A DNA stretch of 47,773 nucleotides, taken from contig CAZTLX010000008.1 of NCBI GenBank assembly GCA_964614575.1, positions 1 through 47,773 on the forward strand, given 5' to 3'. This document shows, piece by piece, positions 7,361 through 15,755 of this stretch. The first letter of the stretch is position 1, and the number at the start of each line of letters is the position of its first letter. The translations under genes and the position numbers were made by a program. The notes below the pieces were generated by a model that did not search any database, was not told where the DNA came from, and saw nothing but the letters and a program-made list of their open reading frames with translations. Origin of the DNA: JBGTLW01 sp964614575 (GTDB taxonomy: Bacteria; Planctomycetota; Phycisphaerae; Phycisphaerales; Phycisphaeraceae).

Positions 7361-8010
7361 GCCATGGCCTCCCCAGCGGACAGAAGGCAATAGTCGAGTT
7401 GCTTGACGGTCGGCATCAGGCCGGCGGCGCGGGCCTGCTGGTAAAGCTGCCAGAAGCGCAGGACATACCACGCGTAATACTCATCCGTGCCGGCGGGCAG
7501 GTCGAACAGACAAAATGACTTGTGCCAGCGGATCATCCTGCGGCAAGCGGCGTCGGCGTAGGTGTCGATGATCGGCACGGCCGGGTTGTGGAAGTGCATG
7601 TACTTGGAGGCGAACGATCGCGGTGACTGATTGCGACGCACCACCGGCAGGATCAGGGCGATGAACCGGCCGTGCAGGTCGAGGATGGCGCGGAGTTTGT
7701 CGGGGTCGAGCGGTTCGGCGAGCCGGCGCAGGTGACCGAAGATGTCGTCGGCTTGCCGGGCGTGCTTGAGCAGGTGCTGGGCGAGTCGGGACATGCTCCC
7801 GCCTTGCTTGCCGTTGGTGGGAATCTTCCGCTCGATGCCCGTGGCATAGGTTCGGCCGATGATCCAGAGCTTGGCGTTCACGCCAGCCTGATCGGCGTGG
7901 CCGGGATGGCGGCGGCAGAGTTCATAGAGTGCCTCATCGGTCGCCCGCCAGGAGCGTTCGTAGACGGCGACGGCGCGGCGAAAGGCTGCGGGCGAGAGGG
8001 TGTTATTCAT
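7357..8010 (-). CDS. Conserved hypothetical protein embedded in the type I operon
   Basis: A 217-residue soluble, mostly helical protein, unrecognised. The start ATG at 8010 overlaps the glycosylase-fold gene stop by 4 bases, and its own stop overlaps hsdS by 4 bases, so it is firmly part of the operon. The most distinctive stretch is SFASKYMHFHNPAVPIIDTY near residues 130-150, where the His and Asp residues look conserved enough to be an active or binding site. Similar FASKYLHFH-type blocks occur in uncharacterised helical proteins with a helix-hairpin-helix glycosylase-like feel, but I cannot assign a fold from sequence alone. It lies between a DNA glycosylase-fold gene and hsdS, so a DNA-related role is a fair guess only. 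Confidence 0.75.
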   Translation of the reverse strand: MNNTLSPAAFRRAVAVYERSWRATDEALYELCRRHPGHADQAGVNAKLWIIGRTYATGIERKIPTNGKQGGSMSRLAQHLLKHARQADDIFGHLRRLAEPLDPDKLRAILDLHGRFIALILPVVRRNQSPRSFASKYMHFHNPAVPIIDTYADAACRRMIRWHKSFCLFDLPAGTDEYYAWYVLRFWQLYQQARAAGLMPTVKQLDYCLLSAGEAMA

Positions 8011-8759
8011 GCTGCACCGCCATTCAGGGCCATAGCGTCCGTCTGGACGCGCTTGGCCATGATGCCCGCCCACTTGGTCGAACGCCGGCACGCATCGGGG
8101 TGAGGCAGGTGCAGCGTGGGCCAGCCGCCGATTCGCTCGGCCGCGGCAATGGGCCTGTTAAGCAGGTCGTCGGCCTTTGCCGATCCTTCGCCGGAGATTG
8201 CCCGCGCGACTTCCTCACCAAGCGTCACCACCAGCTTCGGTCGGCACAGGTCGCACTCGCGGCGCAGCCAGGACAGGCTCCTTTCGGCCAGCTCGGCGAA
8301 AGAGCCGCGAAGGATCGGCGGTGAGAAAGACGGCTGGACGGCCTGGCAGCTATCAAGGTGGTCGGGCTTGTAGAGGAAGACCTTCACCAGGTCCGTCACC
8401 CAGCAGTCAGCAAGGGCCACGCCGAGTGGTCCCAGAAGGTGCTGGCGAATCTGATGGCCGGACTCCAGCCGCCTGGGGCGCACGCCGTCAAAGTACTCCT
8501 CCTGCGCGAACGGGTGGAGGTTGTCGGCCACGGGTACGAGGCGGCTGCGCGCGGAGCCATTCGCGAGCGGCCGGGCCTCGAAGCGTGCGGACGGGTAGGC
8601 CCCGACGATCATGAGTCTTCCCATGGCCGTCTGCATCGGCGGTAGCGGCCGGATGGGATTGCCGTCGATGTACGTGTATGGGATGGGCAGGCCGACAGAT
8701 GCAGCATACTCGCGGAAGCATTGCTGCTGGTATCGCAAGATGGCGGACTGCGCGGCCAT
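8007..8759 (-). CDS. Uracil-DNA glycosylase-superfamily protein in type I operon
   Basis: A 250-residue protein with the layout of the uracil-DNA glycosylase-like fold: an N-terminal LMIVGAYPS (49-57, in the place of the GxDPG-type substrate loop), VTDLVK (121-126), VVTLGEEVA (177-185) at the start of a strand-helix unit, and LHLPHPD (216-222, in the place of the HPSP/HPS loop). Known members excise uracil or modified bases or bind nucleotides. The exact specificity is not readable; the usual GQDPYH of family 1 is absent. Its ATG shares one base with the hsdM stop (TAATG at 8757-8761) and its stop overlaps the next gene, so it is co-translated with the restriction genes. A role against phage DNA carrying unusual bases is an attractive inference, not shown. 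Confidence 0.75.
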   Translation of the reverse strand: MAAQSAILRYQQQCFREYAASVGLPIPYTYIDGNPIRPLPPMQTAMGRLMIVGAYPSARFEARPLANGSARSRLVPVADNLHPFAQEEYFDGVRPRRLESGHQIRQHLLGPLGVALADCWVTDLVKVFLYKPDHLDSCQAVQPSFSPPILRGSFAELAERSLSWLRRECDLCRPKLVVTLGEEVARAISGEGSAKADDLLNRPIAAAERIGGWPTLHLPHPDACRRSTKWAGIMAKRVQTDAMALNGGAA

Positions 8760-10282
8760 TACTTCCTGCCCCCCTTGCCGTTTCCGTTGCCGTTCTCAAG
8801 GGCGACCAGGACGGCGTGGAGGTCTTCGACGGCGGCGCGCAGTTCGGCGATGGCGTCGGTGGCTAGGTCTTCCGGTTCTGGCAGTTCATCGCTGTTTTCG
8901 AGGTCTTCATCCTTGAGCCACTTGAAGCCGTCGAGCTTGAAGTGCCGGTCTTTGACCTCGGCGATGGTGAACTTGCGCCAGCGGTCGCCGCCGAGGTAGC
9001 CCCTCGCGCCAGCCGGCGAGTCGCCTTCTTTTCGCTTGGCGCGGCCCATTCCGGGGGTGGGGGAGGGACCATAGCACTTCTCGAACTCGGCGAAGTGTTC
9101 GGCTGTGAGCGGGCGGTCCTTCTTGGTGATGCCGGGGACGTTGGTGCGGGCGTCGTAAATCCACGTCGTTTCAGTAGACGCGCCCTTGGTGAAGAAGACC
9201 ACATTGGCCTTGACGCCCTGACTGTAGGGCGTGAACGTGCCGCGCGGCAGGCGCAGGACGGTGTGAAGGTCGCAATCCTCGGTGAGAATCTTAAAGACCT
9301 CGCCGGCCTGGTCGGCGAAGAGGCAGTTGTCCGGCAGGACGACCGCGGCCCGGCCGCCGGGTTTGAGGATCGTCAGCACGTGCTGGACGAAGTTGAGCTG
9401 CTTGTTGCTCGTGGCGATGGTGAAGTCTTCGCGCTCGGGGGCCTGGTTCGCGCCGCGCGTGCCGAAGGGTGGATTGGTGAGCACCACGTCCACCCAGCGG
9501 GTGCGCTCGGGCGGGTCGTAGATGGTGTCGCCCAGCTTGATCTGGGGTTCGAGTTGGTGGAGATAGAGGTTCATCAGCGCCAGACGTCGAGGGGTGGCGT
9601 CGATGTCTTGGCCGAAGTAGGTCTTGGAGCGGATGCGGCTGGCTTCGCCGCGCTCCAGTGCGCCGCCCTTGGTTTGTTCGATAAGCCATTCGTAGGCAGC
9701 GACGAGAAAGCCGCCCGTGCCGCAGGCCGGGTCGCAGATGGCGAAGTCCTTCTGGCCTCGGGGATCGGGCTGGATGCAGCGGACGATAGACTGGATGAGG
9801 ACGCGAGGGGTGAACATCTGTCCCGCGCCCTTTTTGCCTTCGCTGGCGGCTTTTTCAAGCAGGCCTTCATAGGCATCGGCCTTCACGTCCACGCCCAGGG
9901 CGGTCCACTCGGTTTCGTCGATGCGGCTGATGAGCGTCTTGAGGCTGACAGGTTTGGTGAAGCGGGACTGGGCACCGGCGTAGATGCTGCCAAGCGTGCC
10001 GGGCTGCTTGCCGAGTGTGCGGAGGATTTCGATATAGCGGTCGATGACCTCGGTGCCCGCCGTGTCGCGCAGGGCAGGCCAGGAGCAATCGACCTTTCGT
10101 TTGCGCTTCTTGCCGTCCTCGGCGGCTTCCTCGACCTCGGTCTTACTGAGATCGATGCCCTTTTCGTTGGCCATCTTGATGAAGAGCAGGTATGTCAACT
10201 GTTCGACGTATTCGGTATAGCCGATACCATCGTGCCGCAGCGTGTGGCAGAAGCCCCAGAGCTTTTGAACTACATCGGTCAT
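8759..10282 (-). CDS. hsdM: Type I restriction-modification DNA methyltransferase subunit HsdM
   Basis: A 507-residue N6-adenine methyltransferase. The N-terminal HsdM helical domain (VVQKLWGFCHTLRHDG and YVEQLTYLLFIKMANE) is followed by GQMFTP (154-159), the SAM-binding motif I DPACGTGGF (184-192) and the catalytic NPPF (270-273). It methylates host sites and forms the core of the HsdRMS complex. The start at 10282 overlaps the preceding gene by 4 bases (ATGA); the longer frame from 10318 is not needed. The C-terminal part contains a long loop with YGPSPTPGMGRAKRK and a tail rich in Glu and Asn-Gly. It is coupled to the glycosylase-fold gene downstream. All catalytic motifs look intact, so it should be active. 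Confidence 0.95.
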   Translation of the reverse strand: MTDVVQKLWGFCHTLRHDGIGYTEYVEQLTYLLFIKMANEKGIDLSKTEVEEAAEDGKKRKRKVDCSWPALRDTAGTEVIDRYIEILRTLGKQPGTLGSIYAGAQSRFTKPVSLKTLISRIDETEWTALGVDVKADAYEGLLEKAASEGKKGAGQMFTPRVLIQSIVRCIQPDPRGQKDFAICDPACGTGGFLVAAYEWLIEQTKGGALERGEASRIRSKTYFGQDIDATPRRLALMNLYLHQLEPQIKLGDTIYDPPERTRWVDVVLTNPPFGTRGANQAPEREDFTIATSNKQLNFVQHVLTILKPGGRAAVVLPDNCLFADQAGEVFKILTEDCDLHTVLRLPRGTFTPYSQGVKANVVFFTKGASTETTWIYDARTNVPGITKKDRPLTAEHFAEFEKCYGPSPTPGMGRAKRKEGDSPAGARGYLGGDRWRKFTIAEVKDRHFKLDGFKWLKDEDLENSDELPEPEDLATDAIAELRAAVEDLHAVLVALENGNGNGKGGRK

Positions 10283-11157
10283 GATGTTTCCTTGTTGCCA
10301 CCCGACAATGAAAGCCACCAGCTTCCCCCAACCAAGCTTACCGCCCGTGCAACATGGCAGAGGTTAATTACAGCTGCGATTCTGGCGGCATCATCAACTC
10401 TTCGCCCCCCTTCAAAAGAGATCGTTTGGGGCACATCGACGCGCTGACTCAGGCGAATTCTGATCACGGCCTCGGCCATCTTAGCTAGGTGCTCAGCGAG
10501 ACTCGTCCTCGCATCTGAACGGTCAGTCGCGGCGCTTACATCGGTCCACCTATCGCTACGTATCTCCTCTCCTTCCGGGTTGGCCCACCCCAATCCACCC
10601 GGCGAAATGAATGACCAGGTCCTATGCGTAGCGCCAATAGCGGTAGGCGAGACGAAGTTCGAGTTATCGAGCACTTGTTGCGCAAGCTGATACAGCTCTA
10701 ACTCGGCGTAGGTATGGAACGCTGGCGCGGCATAGCGGGTTACAGCCAATGTATTGACTGCGGCCTCCAGTTGCAGCAGCGTGCTATGTTGATTCTGTGA
10801 GAGTCCATAGCGGTAATAGGCTTGCTTCCAATGGGAATGTTGCGCTGCCTGCCAAGCGTTGGCAGCAAAATACTCCGACCGCTTGTATTGCAGTATCAGG
10901 CTCACCGCGAATCTAGGGAGTTGAGCCGGTCGCGGCTGTGCACCAATTGGCCACAAGTTGGGGGTCAACTGAATCCCCGCCGGAACACCGCTGTTAAGCA
11001 ACGACCATATTTTGTTGGTGCAATCGGGAGTCCCAGCCAGATCAAAGCCAAGAAGGTTCTCCAGCACCTGCCCTGGCGTGAAGAGGGTGGGGGGGTTCCG
11101 CCACAACTCGCCGTTGGCTGCAGACTCGAACTGTTTCTCTTCAATCTCGTAAGCCAT
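10279..11157 (-). CDS. Unknown protein between hsdR and hsdM, possible nuclease-like motif
   Basis: A 292-residue protein starting MAYEIEEKQF at 11157, with a GAGGTG ribosome site and only 10 bases after the hsdR stop; its stop overlaps hsdM by 4 bases. I do not recognise the family with certainty. The core reads SLILQYKRSEYF near 95-106, WKQAYYRYGLSQNQH near 120-135, YAAPAFHTYAELELY near 157-171 and SFISPGGLGWANPEGEE near 200-216. A hydrophobic strand followed by Q-x-K (QYK) resembles the second half of PD-(D/E)xK nuclease motifs, but an acidic partner is not obvious. The gene has visibly more A/T third positions than hsdR and hsdM, suggesting separate acquisition. A role as accessory restriction component is inferred from context. 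Confidence 0.75.
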   Translation of the reverse strand: MAYEIEEKQFESAANGELWRNPPTLFTPGQVLENLLGFDLAGTPDCTNKIWSLLNSGVPAGIQLTPNLWPIGAQPRPAQLPRFAVSLILQYKRSEYFAANAWQAAQHSHWKQAYYRYGLSQNQHSTLLQLEAAVNTLAVTRYAAPAFHTYAELELYQLAQQVLDNSNFVSPTAIGATHRTWSFISPGGLGWANPEGEEIRSDRWTDVSAATDRSDARTSLAEHLAKMAEAVIRIRLSQRVDVPQTISFEGGRRVDDAARIAAVINLCHVARAVSLVGGSWWLSLSGGNKETS

Positions 11158-11167
11158 TTGACGCACC

Positions 11168-13861
11168 TCAAGCCGCCACGGCTTCGTTGATCCTCTGGAG
11201 CAGGCCGCCCAGCCGGCCGTCGAACTCGCCATTCGCCCTCGCCCAGCCGCCGTCGCGAGCAAAGATCGGCAGCGTGTCGAAATCCTCCGGTTCAACGGTC
11301 AGGTTCGCAATCAGATGCTCGCGGATGCGGTCGAGCCATCGCTGCTGGTCGGGCGTGAACGTCTGGCCAGCGGCAACGGCGGCGAAGGCACGCTCGACGC
11401 GCTCGGTGGCGGTGAGTAGCGGCTCCTGGTCGCGTGCGGCGTGCTTGACCATCGAGATGATGTCCACCAGCGACTTGCGATAGCAGGCGGCATGGGCCTT
11501 CTGGAGGTTCTCGGTGGTGAAGTGTTCGCGAGCAGAGGCGAGCTTCTCGCGGAGTTCGTTGAGCGCGTCCGTTCCCCAGCCCTGCGGCCGGCCGAGCAGG
11601 ATGCTGATGGCTTCAACCTGGGCTTCGTTCTCCTTCACGAAGCGCGCGAAGGCGGTGAGATAGTCTTCCGGCCGGTACTCCTGGCCAACGCCGGCGCGGA
11701 TGAGCCACTGCGATTCAACGGTGTCTTCGGTCCCGTAGGCGACATAGAACACCCGCAGCTTGCGCGGATAGTTCATCAGCAGGTTCTGGAAGTCCTTGTC
11801 GCGGAGCAGTTGCATCGTACCCGTGAAGTCGTCGTTCAGGGCGGCAGACAGGTCCTTCGCATAGCGGGTGAGGTCACCGTTCGGGATGAACCGCGTGAAC
11901 TGCTCACGGGCCTCGGGGGACATCCCCTTGTCGATGCGTTGAAGCCGCTTGACCAGACATCGGATGTTGTAGGGGCGGTCGCGGTTGACCCAAATGTCGT
12001 CGATAACCTCGGCGGTGGTCCGCGCCGGCCGGTCGGGCGGCTCGGCTGTGATGGCCGTCGTCTGGCGGAAGTACTCCAGCAGCGTGCCATCGAAGCAGTC
12101 GAAAACGGTGAAGTGCGACTTATCGGTGAACTTCTCACCCCTGCGCGTGCCGCGGCCGAGGATTTGCTCAAACAGGATACGGCTTTTGATCGGGCGAAGC
12201 AGGACGATGAACTCCAGATCGGGGATGTCCACGCCGGTCGAAAGCATGTCCACGGTGACGACGATGCCGGGGTTCGGGCGGTTGCGGAACTCGCGGATGC
12301 GCTGAAGAGGGCGGTCCACCCGGCCGGTGATCTTCTGGACGAATGAGTCGCCGCGGCCGAAGACATCGCGACAGATGTCCACGAGTTGATCGGCGTGGGA
12401 CGTATGTGGCAGGTCGTTGGCGGCGAAGATCAGACACTTGGGTTGTCGGCCGTAGCGTTGTTCGTGCTCATCGGCGTACTTCTTTAGGTCCTCGACAATC
12501 TTACGGTTGGAATCGGGCGAGGTGATGGCCTTCTCGATATCGGCTGACGGGAACTCCCGCTCGTCCTCCAGTTCATCCATCTTCTCCGCACCGCTGTGCG
12601 CATCGATTACGCCCACTGATTCGCCTTCATGCAGGAAAATTCCCTTCATGCGGACATTGGACTTGATCTTCACAGCGTCGTAATCAACCAAGTAGCCTTC
12701 GCGAACGGCCCGCTCGTATTCGTAGCGGAAAATCACGTCCTTGAAATACGCCTTGGTGTGCGCGGCGGGGGTGGCGGTCAGGCCGATCTTGATGGCGTCG
12801 AAGTGATCGAGAGCGGTGCGCCAGATAGAAAGTTCGGCGGTGGTGTATCCGCGATGACACTCGTCAGCGATCACGATATCGAAGGCGTGGATTGGAATAT
12901 CGAGTTGCTCCGCGTCATCGTCCATTTCTTCATCGCCGAGTCCATGCGTTACCTGCCGACCGAAGAGGTTGATGGTCATCCGCTGGATGGTGGAGACATA
13001 CACGAAGGCATGGCCGGGCTTGGGATTGGTTAGATACGAGGCGGGCAACACCTTCGGGTCGAACTTCTCCTCCTCGCCGAAATCCTCGCGATGAAACCGC
13101 TGGCTGTAGACCTCGTACACCTGATCGAACTTCAGGCCCGGCTCCGGCTCGAAGGCGGCAAAGGCGCGGACGGCTTGGGCGGCGAGAGCGCGGCGGTCCA
13201 CCAGAAACAGTATCCGACGGCCTACACCGGACTTCATCAGGCGATACACCTGATTAACCATCGTGAAGGTCTTGCCCGTGCCGGTGGCCATGGCCAGCAG
13301 CATCAGCCGCTTTCGCTCGGAGATGGCTTGCTCAACCGCCTCGTTAGCTTCGATCTGGTACGGCCTCAGGCGCGGATGCCATTGAGTATTGCCGACGAGG
13401 TTGGCCACCGAAGCGTCGAAGTCGCGGCTCAGTAGCTCCTGCAAAGCCGCCGGCGTATGAAACGCGGTGACCTTCCGCGAGCGGTTAAGCGGATGGCGAA
13501 CATCTTGAAACCAGATCACTTCGCCGTTGGTCGAGTAGAGGAATGGAGCACGAAGGCCGCCGAAGTCAAACAGACCGGCGGGCAGGCCGCGGGCGTAACG
13601 TTCGGCCTGCGACAGCATGCCTTGAGGGCCGAGGGTGAGTTTCTTGGCTTCCACGATCCCAAGGACCGTGCCGTCGGCTGCCAATGCGTAGTCGGCAGGG
13701 CCGTTAGCCGTCGGGTACTCGGTGACGGCACAGTATCCTCTGCGACCTGCCGATGTGGCTAGGTCGAACGGAACAACGGTCCAGCCCCAGCCCTTCAGCT
13801 TGGGGTCGATCACGAACTGCCGTGTGAAATACTCGGATTGTCCGGAGTTTTGTTCTGTCAT
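11168..13861 (-). CDS. hsdR: Type I restriction endonuclease subunit HsdR
   Basis: An 897-residue HsdR, the motor and nuclease of the type I complex. From the MTEQNSGQSEYFTR start it has the N-terminal nuclease site (Asp57 in PADYAL, Glu71 and Lys73 in GIVEAKK, a PD-ExK arrangement), Walker A ATGTGKT (191-197), the DECH box (332-335), the TATPAAH helicase motif III-like block, and helicase motif VI QILGRGTRRG. The C-terminal helical domain that binds HsdM/HsdS follows. It is the first gene of the minus-strand operon, with hsdM and hsdS following after accessory genes. A longer frame from 13957 exists but the added residues do not resemble HsdR. No frameshift is seen, so the nuclease should be functional. 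Confidence 0.95.
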   Translation of the reverse strand: MTEQNSGQSEYFTRQFVIDPKLKGWGWTVVPFDLATSAGRRGYCAVTEYPTANGPADYALAADGTVLGIVEAKKLTLGPQGMLSQAERYARGLPAGLFDFGGLRAPFLYSTNGEVIWFQDVRHPLNRSRKVTAFHTPAALQELLSRDFDASVANLVGNTQWHPRLRPYQIEANEAVEQAISERKRLMLLAMATGTGKTFTMVNQVYRLMKSGVGRRILFLVDRRALAAQAVRAFAAFEPEPGLKFDQVYEVYSQRFHREDFGEEEKFDPKVLPASYLTNPKPGHAFVYVSTIQRMTINLFGRQVTHGLGDEEMDDDAEQLDIPIHAFDIVIADECHRGYTTAELSIWRTALDHFDAIKIGLTATPAAHTKAYFKDVIFRYEYERAVREGYLVDYDAVKIKSNVRMKGIFLHEGESVGVIDAHSGAEKMDELEDEREFPSADIEKAITSPDSNRKIVEDLKKYADEHEQRYGRQPKCLIFAANDLPHTSHADQLVDICRDVFGRGDSFVQKITGRVDRPLQRIREFRNRPNPGIVVTVDMLSTGVDIPDLEFIVLLRPIKSRILFEQILGRGTRRGEKFTDKSHFTVFDCFDGTLLEYFRQTTAITAEPPDRPARTTAEVIDDIWVNRDRPYNIRCLVKRLQRIDKGMSPEAREQFTRFIPNGDLTRYAKDLSAALNDDFTGTMQLLRDKDFQNLLMNYPRKLRVFYVAYGTEDTVESQWLIRAGVGQEYRPEDYLTAFARFVKENEAQVEAISILLGRPQGWGTDALNELREKLASAREHFTTENLQKAHAACYRKSLVDIISMVKHAARDQEPLLTATERVERAFAAVAAGQTFTPDQQRWLDRIREHLIANLTVEPEDFDTLPIFARDGGWARANGEFDGRLGGLLQRINEAVAA

Positions 13862-14153
13862 CCGATCACGTCCCGGCATCTTGCACACATGACCAGCTAC
13901 AGATGTTTCCAAGAGGCCATCCGGAAAGTGCACGACCGCCACTTTACTTCGCGCCATGCCTTGCGAGAGCTTCGAGTTTGTCGCTCGGACGGTGTAACCC
14001 GGCGTGAGTATGCGGTATGGGCCTCACAATGGCAACAAGCGCGATGGCACGATACCGTGGGTGGCGGTCGATCCCATGTGACCGGCGCAAACAGTAGCCG
14101 CCCCACGCGGCGGTGCCCTGACGCTGCCCACGGCCCTAAGGGAGCGACGCTCC
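13862..14153. other. Intergenic between hsdR and truncated umuC
   Basis: About 290 bases holding the promoter of the type I operon (minus strand), though no clear -35/-10 pair stands out. At 14138-14155, right at the edge of the umuC remnant, an inverted repeat AAGGGAGCG-A-CGCTCCTT forms a small hairpin. The open plus-strand frame through this region shows no recognisable protein. Confidence 0.4.
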
Positions 14154-15251
14154 TTGCCTGCCTGGCGGCTGATGCACTGGGGGCGCGAGCTGCGCCGCCA
14201 AACCATGCAGTGGACTGGCATCCCCGTCGGCATCGGCATCGGCCCGTCCAAGACGCTGGCCAAGCTGGCCAACCACATGGCCAAGCGCGATCCCATCCCC
14301 GGAAGTCCTGATGGGGTGTGCGTGTTGGCCTCGAAGCATGTCGCCGATGTGGCGCTGGGGCGGGTGGAACTCAAAGACCTGTGGGGCGTCGCCGGCGGCA
14401 CGATCCGCCGGCTGGAGAAGCTGGGCATCACCACGCCGCTTGAGCTCCGCGATGCCGATCCGAATCGGGTGCGCGAGCACTGCGGGGTCGTCGGCCAGCG
14501 GCTGGTGTTCGAGCTGCGGGGTGAGCCTTGCCTGGGGATGGAAACTGTCACGCCCGACCGCAAGAACGTCTGCGTGTCCCGGTCGTTCAACAGGACCATC
14601 ACCCGCATCGTACCGCTGCGGGAGGCGGTGGTCACCTTCGCGTCACAGGCCGGGGTGAAGCTGCGGCGTCATGACCTGGCCGCCCGGTCGCTGGTAGTGT
14701 TCATCCAGACCGACTGCCACGCGCCGCCGGAGGTGGAGCAGTATGGCAACTCGGCGGGGCTGCGTTTTACCGTCGCAACCTTCGACAGCCGGGAGCTGGC
14801 GGCCGCGGCGGTCCGCTGCCTCGATCGCATCTACCGCCCGCAGCACGCCTACAAGAAGGCGGAGGTGCTGCTGATGGACCTGCAGAAACGCGAGCGGACC
14901 CAAACGGAGCTGTTCGACAAGAGCGATCGCGCTGCCGCCCAGCGGCTGATGTGTGTGATGGATCAGATCAACCGCGACCACGGCCCCGGAAGTCTGCGGC
15001 TGGGTGCTGCTTCACCATTCCAGTTAACGCCGTGCCGGACCTGGCACCTGCGCAGCGACCACCGCTCGCCGCGGTACACGACGCGGTGGGAAGAATTACC
15101 GATCGCCAAGCGTTGTCCAAAGGGCCATGAGAACGTATCTGCACGGAGAGTAAGTTGTGGTCGTCCGAGACCCAAGTGTAAAACGCCGCATGGGCAACCC
15201 CAAACGCCCGGCAGCGGTGTCGCTTCGGGCGGCCTTTACTCACGAGCATGA
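14154..15251 (+). pseudogene. umuC: UmuC-type polymerase, N-terminally truncated second copy
   Basis: UmuC resemblance starts abruptly near 14166 with WGRELRRQTMQWTGIPVGIG (about residue 115 of a full UmuC) and runs through IGPSKTLAKLANHMAK, the helix-hairpin-helix region, the little finger and the terminal SPRYTTRW near 15090. The N-terminal palm with the catalytic acidic residues (the DCNNFYASCE and SIDEAF regions) is missing, so it cannot be an active polymerase. As in the copy at the window's left edge, the frame overruns the normal end, here by about 50 residues. By eye roughly four in five bases match that copy over the shared 500 bases, so they are diverged homologues rather than a fresh duplication. 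Together the two copies bracket the defence genes as direct repeats. Confidence 0.85.
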
Positions 15252-15755
15252 AGTGCCGAGCGTTGGTCTGGCGGTTTCCCCTGTCCGCACAGGTGCAGTG
15301 GTGTGGCCAGTCGCGCTCGCCGGGGACTGTCTCGGCGCTCGAGATCGATGGCAGAACCGCGGTCGTAGGCGATGGAGTCAATGAGGCCCCGGTGACGCCA
15401 ATCAAGGGTTAACCCGCGGTCCGCGGGTCAGTGACCGTATCGGTGCGAAGCATGGACCGCCCGACGCCCTCCGCAGCTTCTCTTGCTGACCAATCCGAGG
15501 GGAAATCGGATAGATGAATCCGCCGATCCGTGGTTCCACGACGCCAGCCCGTGAGCACAGCCGTCGCGGGACCACTCACGCAGAGCTAACGAGCGTTTGC
15601 TCCGGCGGGTGAATATGCTTGTGTTTTTGCCATCATCGGATTAATATCCTTCTTTACCTTCTTATCGTCTGGGGTTGTGAGCCATGAGGGGGTTCCATCG
15701 TCGGCGGATTCCCGAACGCAATCTGGCATCGGTACACTCGAGGGAGCGGTGGTTT
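15252..15755. other. Intergenic upstream of the PEP-CTERM protein gene
   Basis: About 500 bases without a supported gene. It contains a perfect 17-base inverted repeat at 15412-15428 and, about 110 bases before the start codon used here, a weak promoter-like pair TTGTGT, 17 bases, TAATAT near 15620-15650. Nothing else recognisable was seen. Confidence 0.4.
15412..15428. repeat. Perfect inverted repeat ACCCGCGG-T-CCGCGGGT
   Basis: Eight-base arms separated by one base, a perfect dyad lying 160 bases after the umuC remnant and 340 bases before the PEP-CTERM gene. It has no U-run, so it is more likely a protein-binding site than a terminator. Its role is unknown. Confidence 0.5.

Noticed and set aside
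7361..7471. Longer hsdS start
   Set aside because: The extra residues are out of family and overlap the preceding gene; ATG 7360 gives the operon's usual ATGA overlap.
8942..10447. 501-codon plus-strand open frame opposite hsdM
   Set aside because: Antisense shadow; the opposite strand carries DPACGTGGF and NPPF motifs.
510..14166. Search for inverted terminal repeats of a transposon at the two umuC junctions
   Set aside because: Only an 8-base inverted match (AGCGTCAG) was found near the junctions, which is within chance.
13838..14311. 157-codon plus-strand frame spanning the hsdR leader into umuC
   Set aside because: Reads umuC in the wrong frame after 14160 and shows no protein-like feature before it.
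15684..15755. Upstream start for the PEP-CTERM protein
   Set aside because: Adds 24 basic residues in front of a normal signal peptide and lacks a good ribosome site; 15756 is preferred, though the upstream start cannot be excluded.
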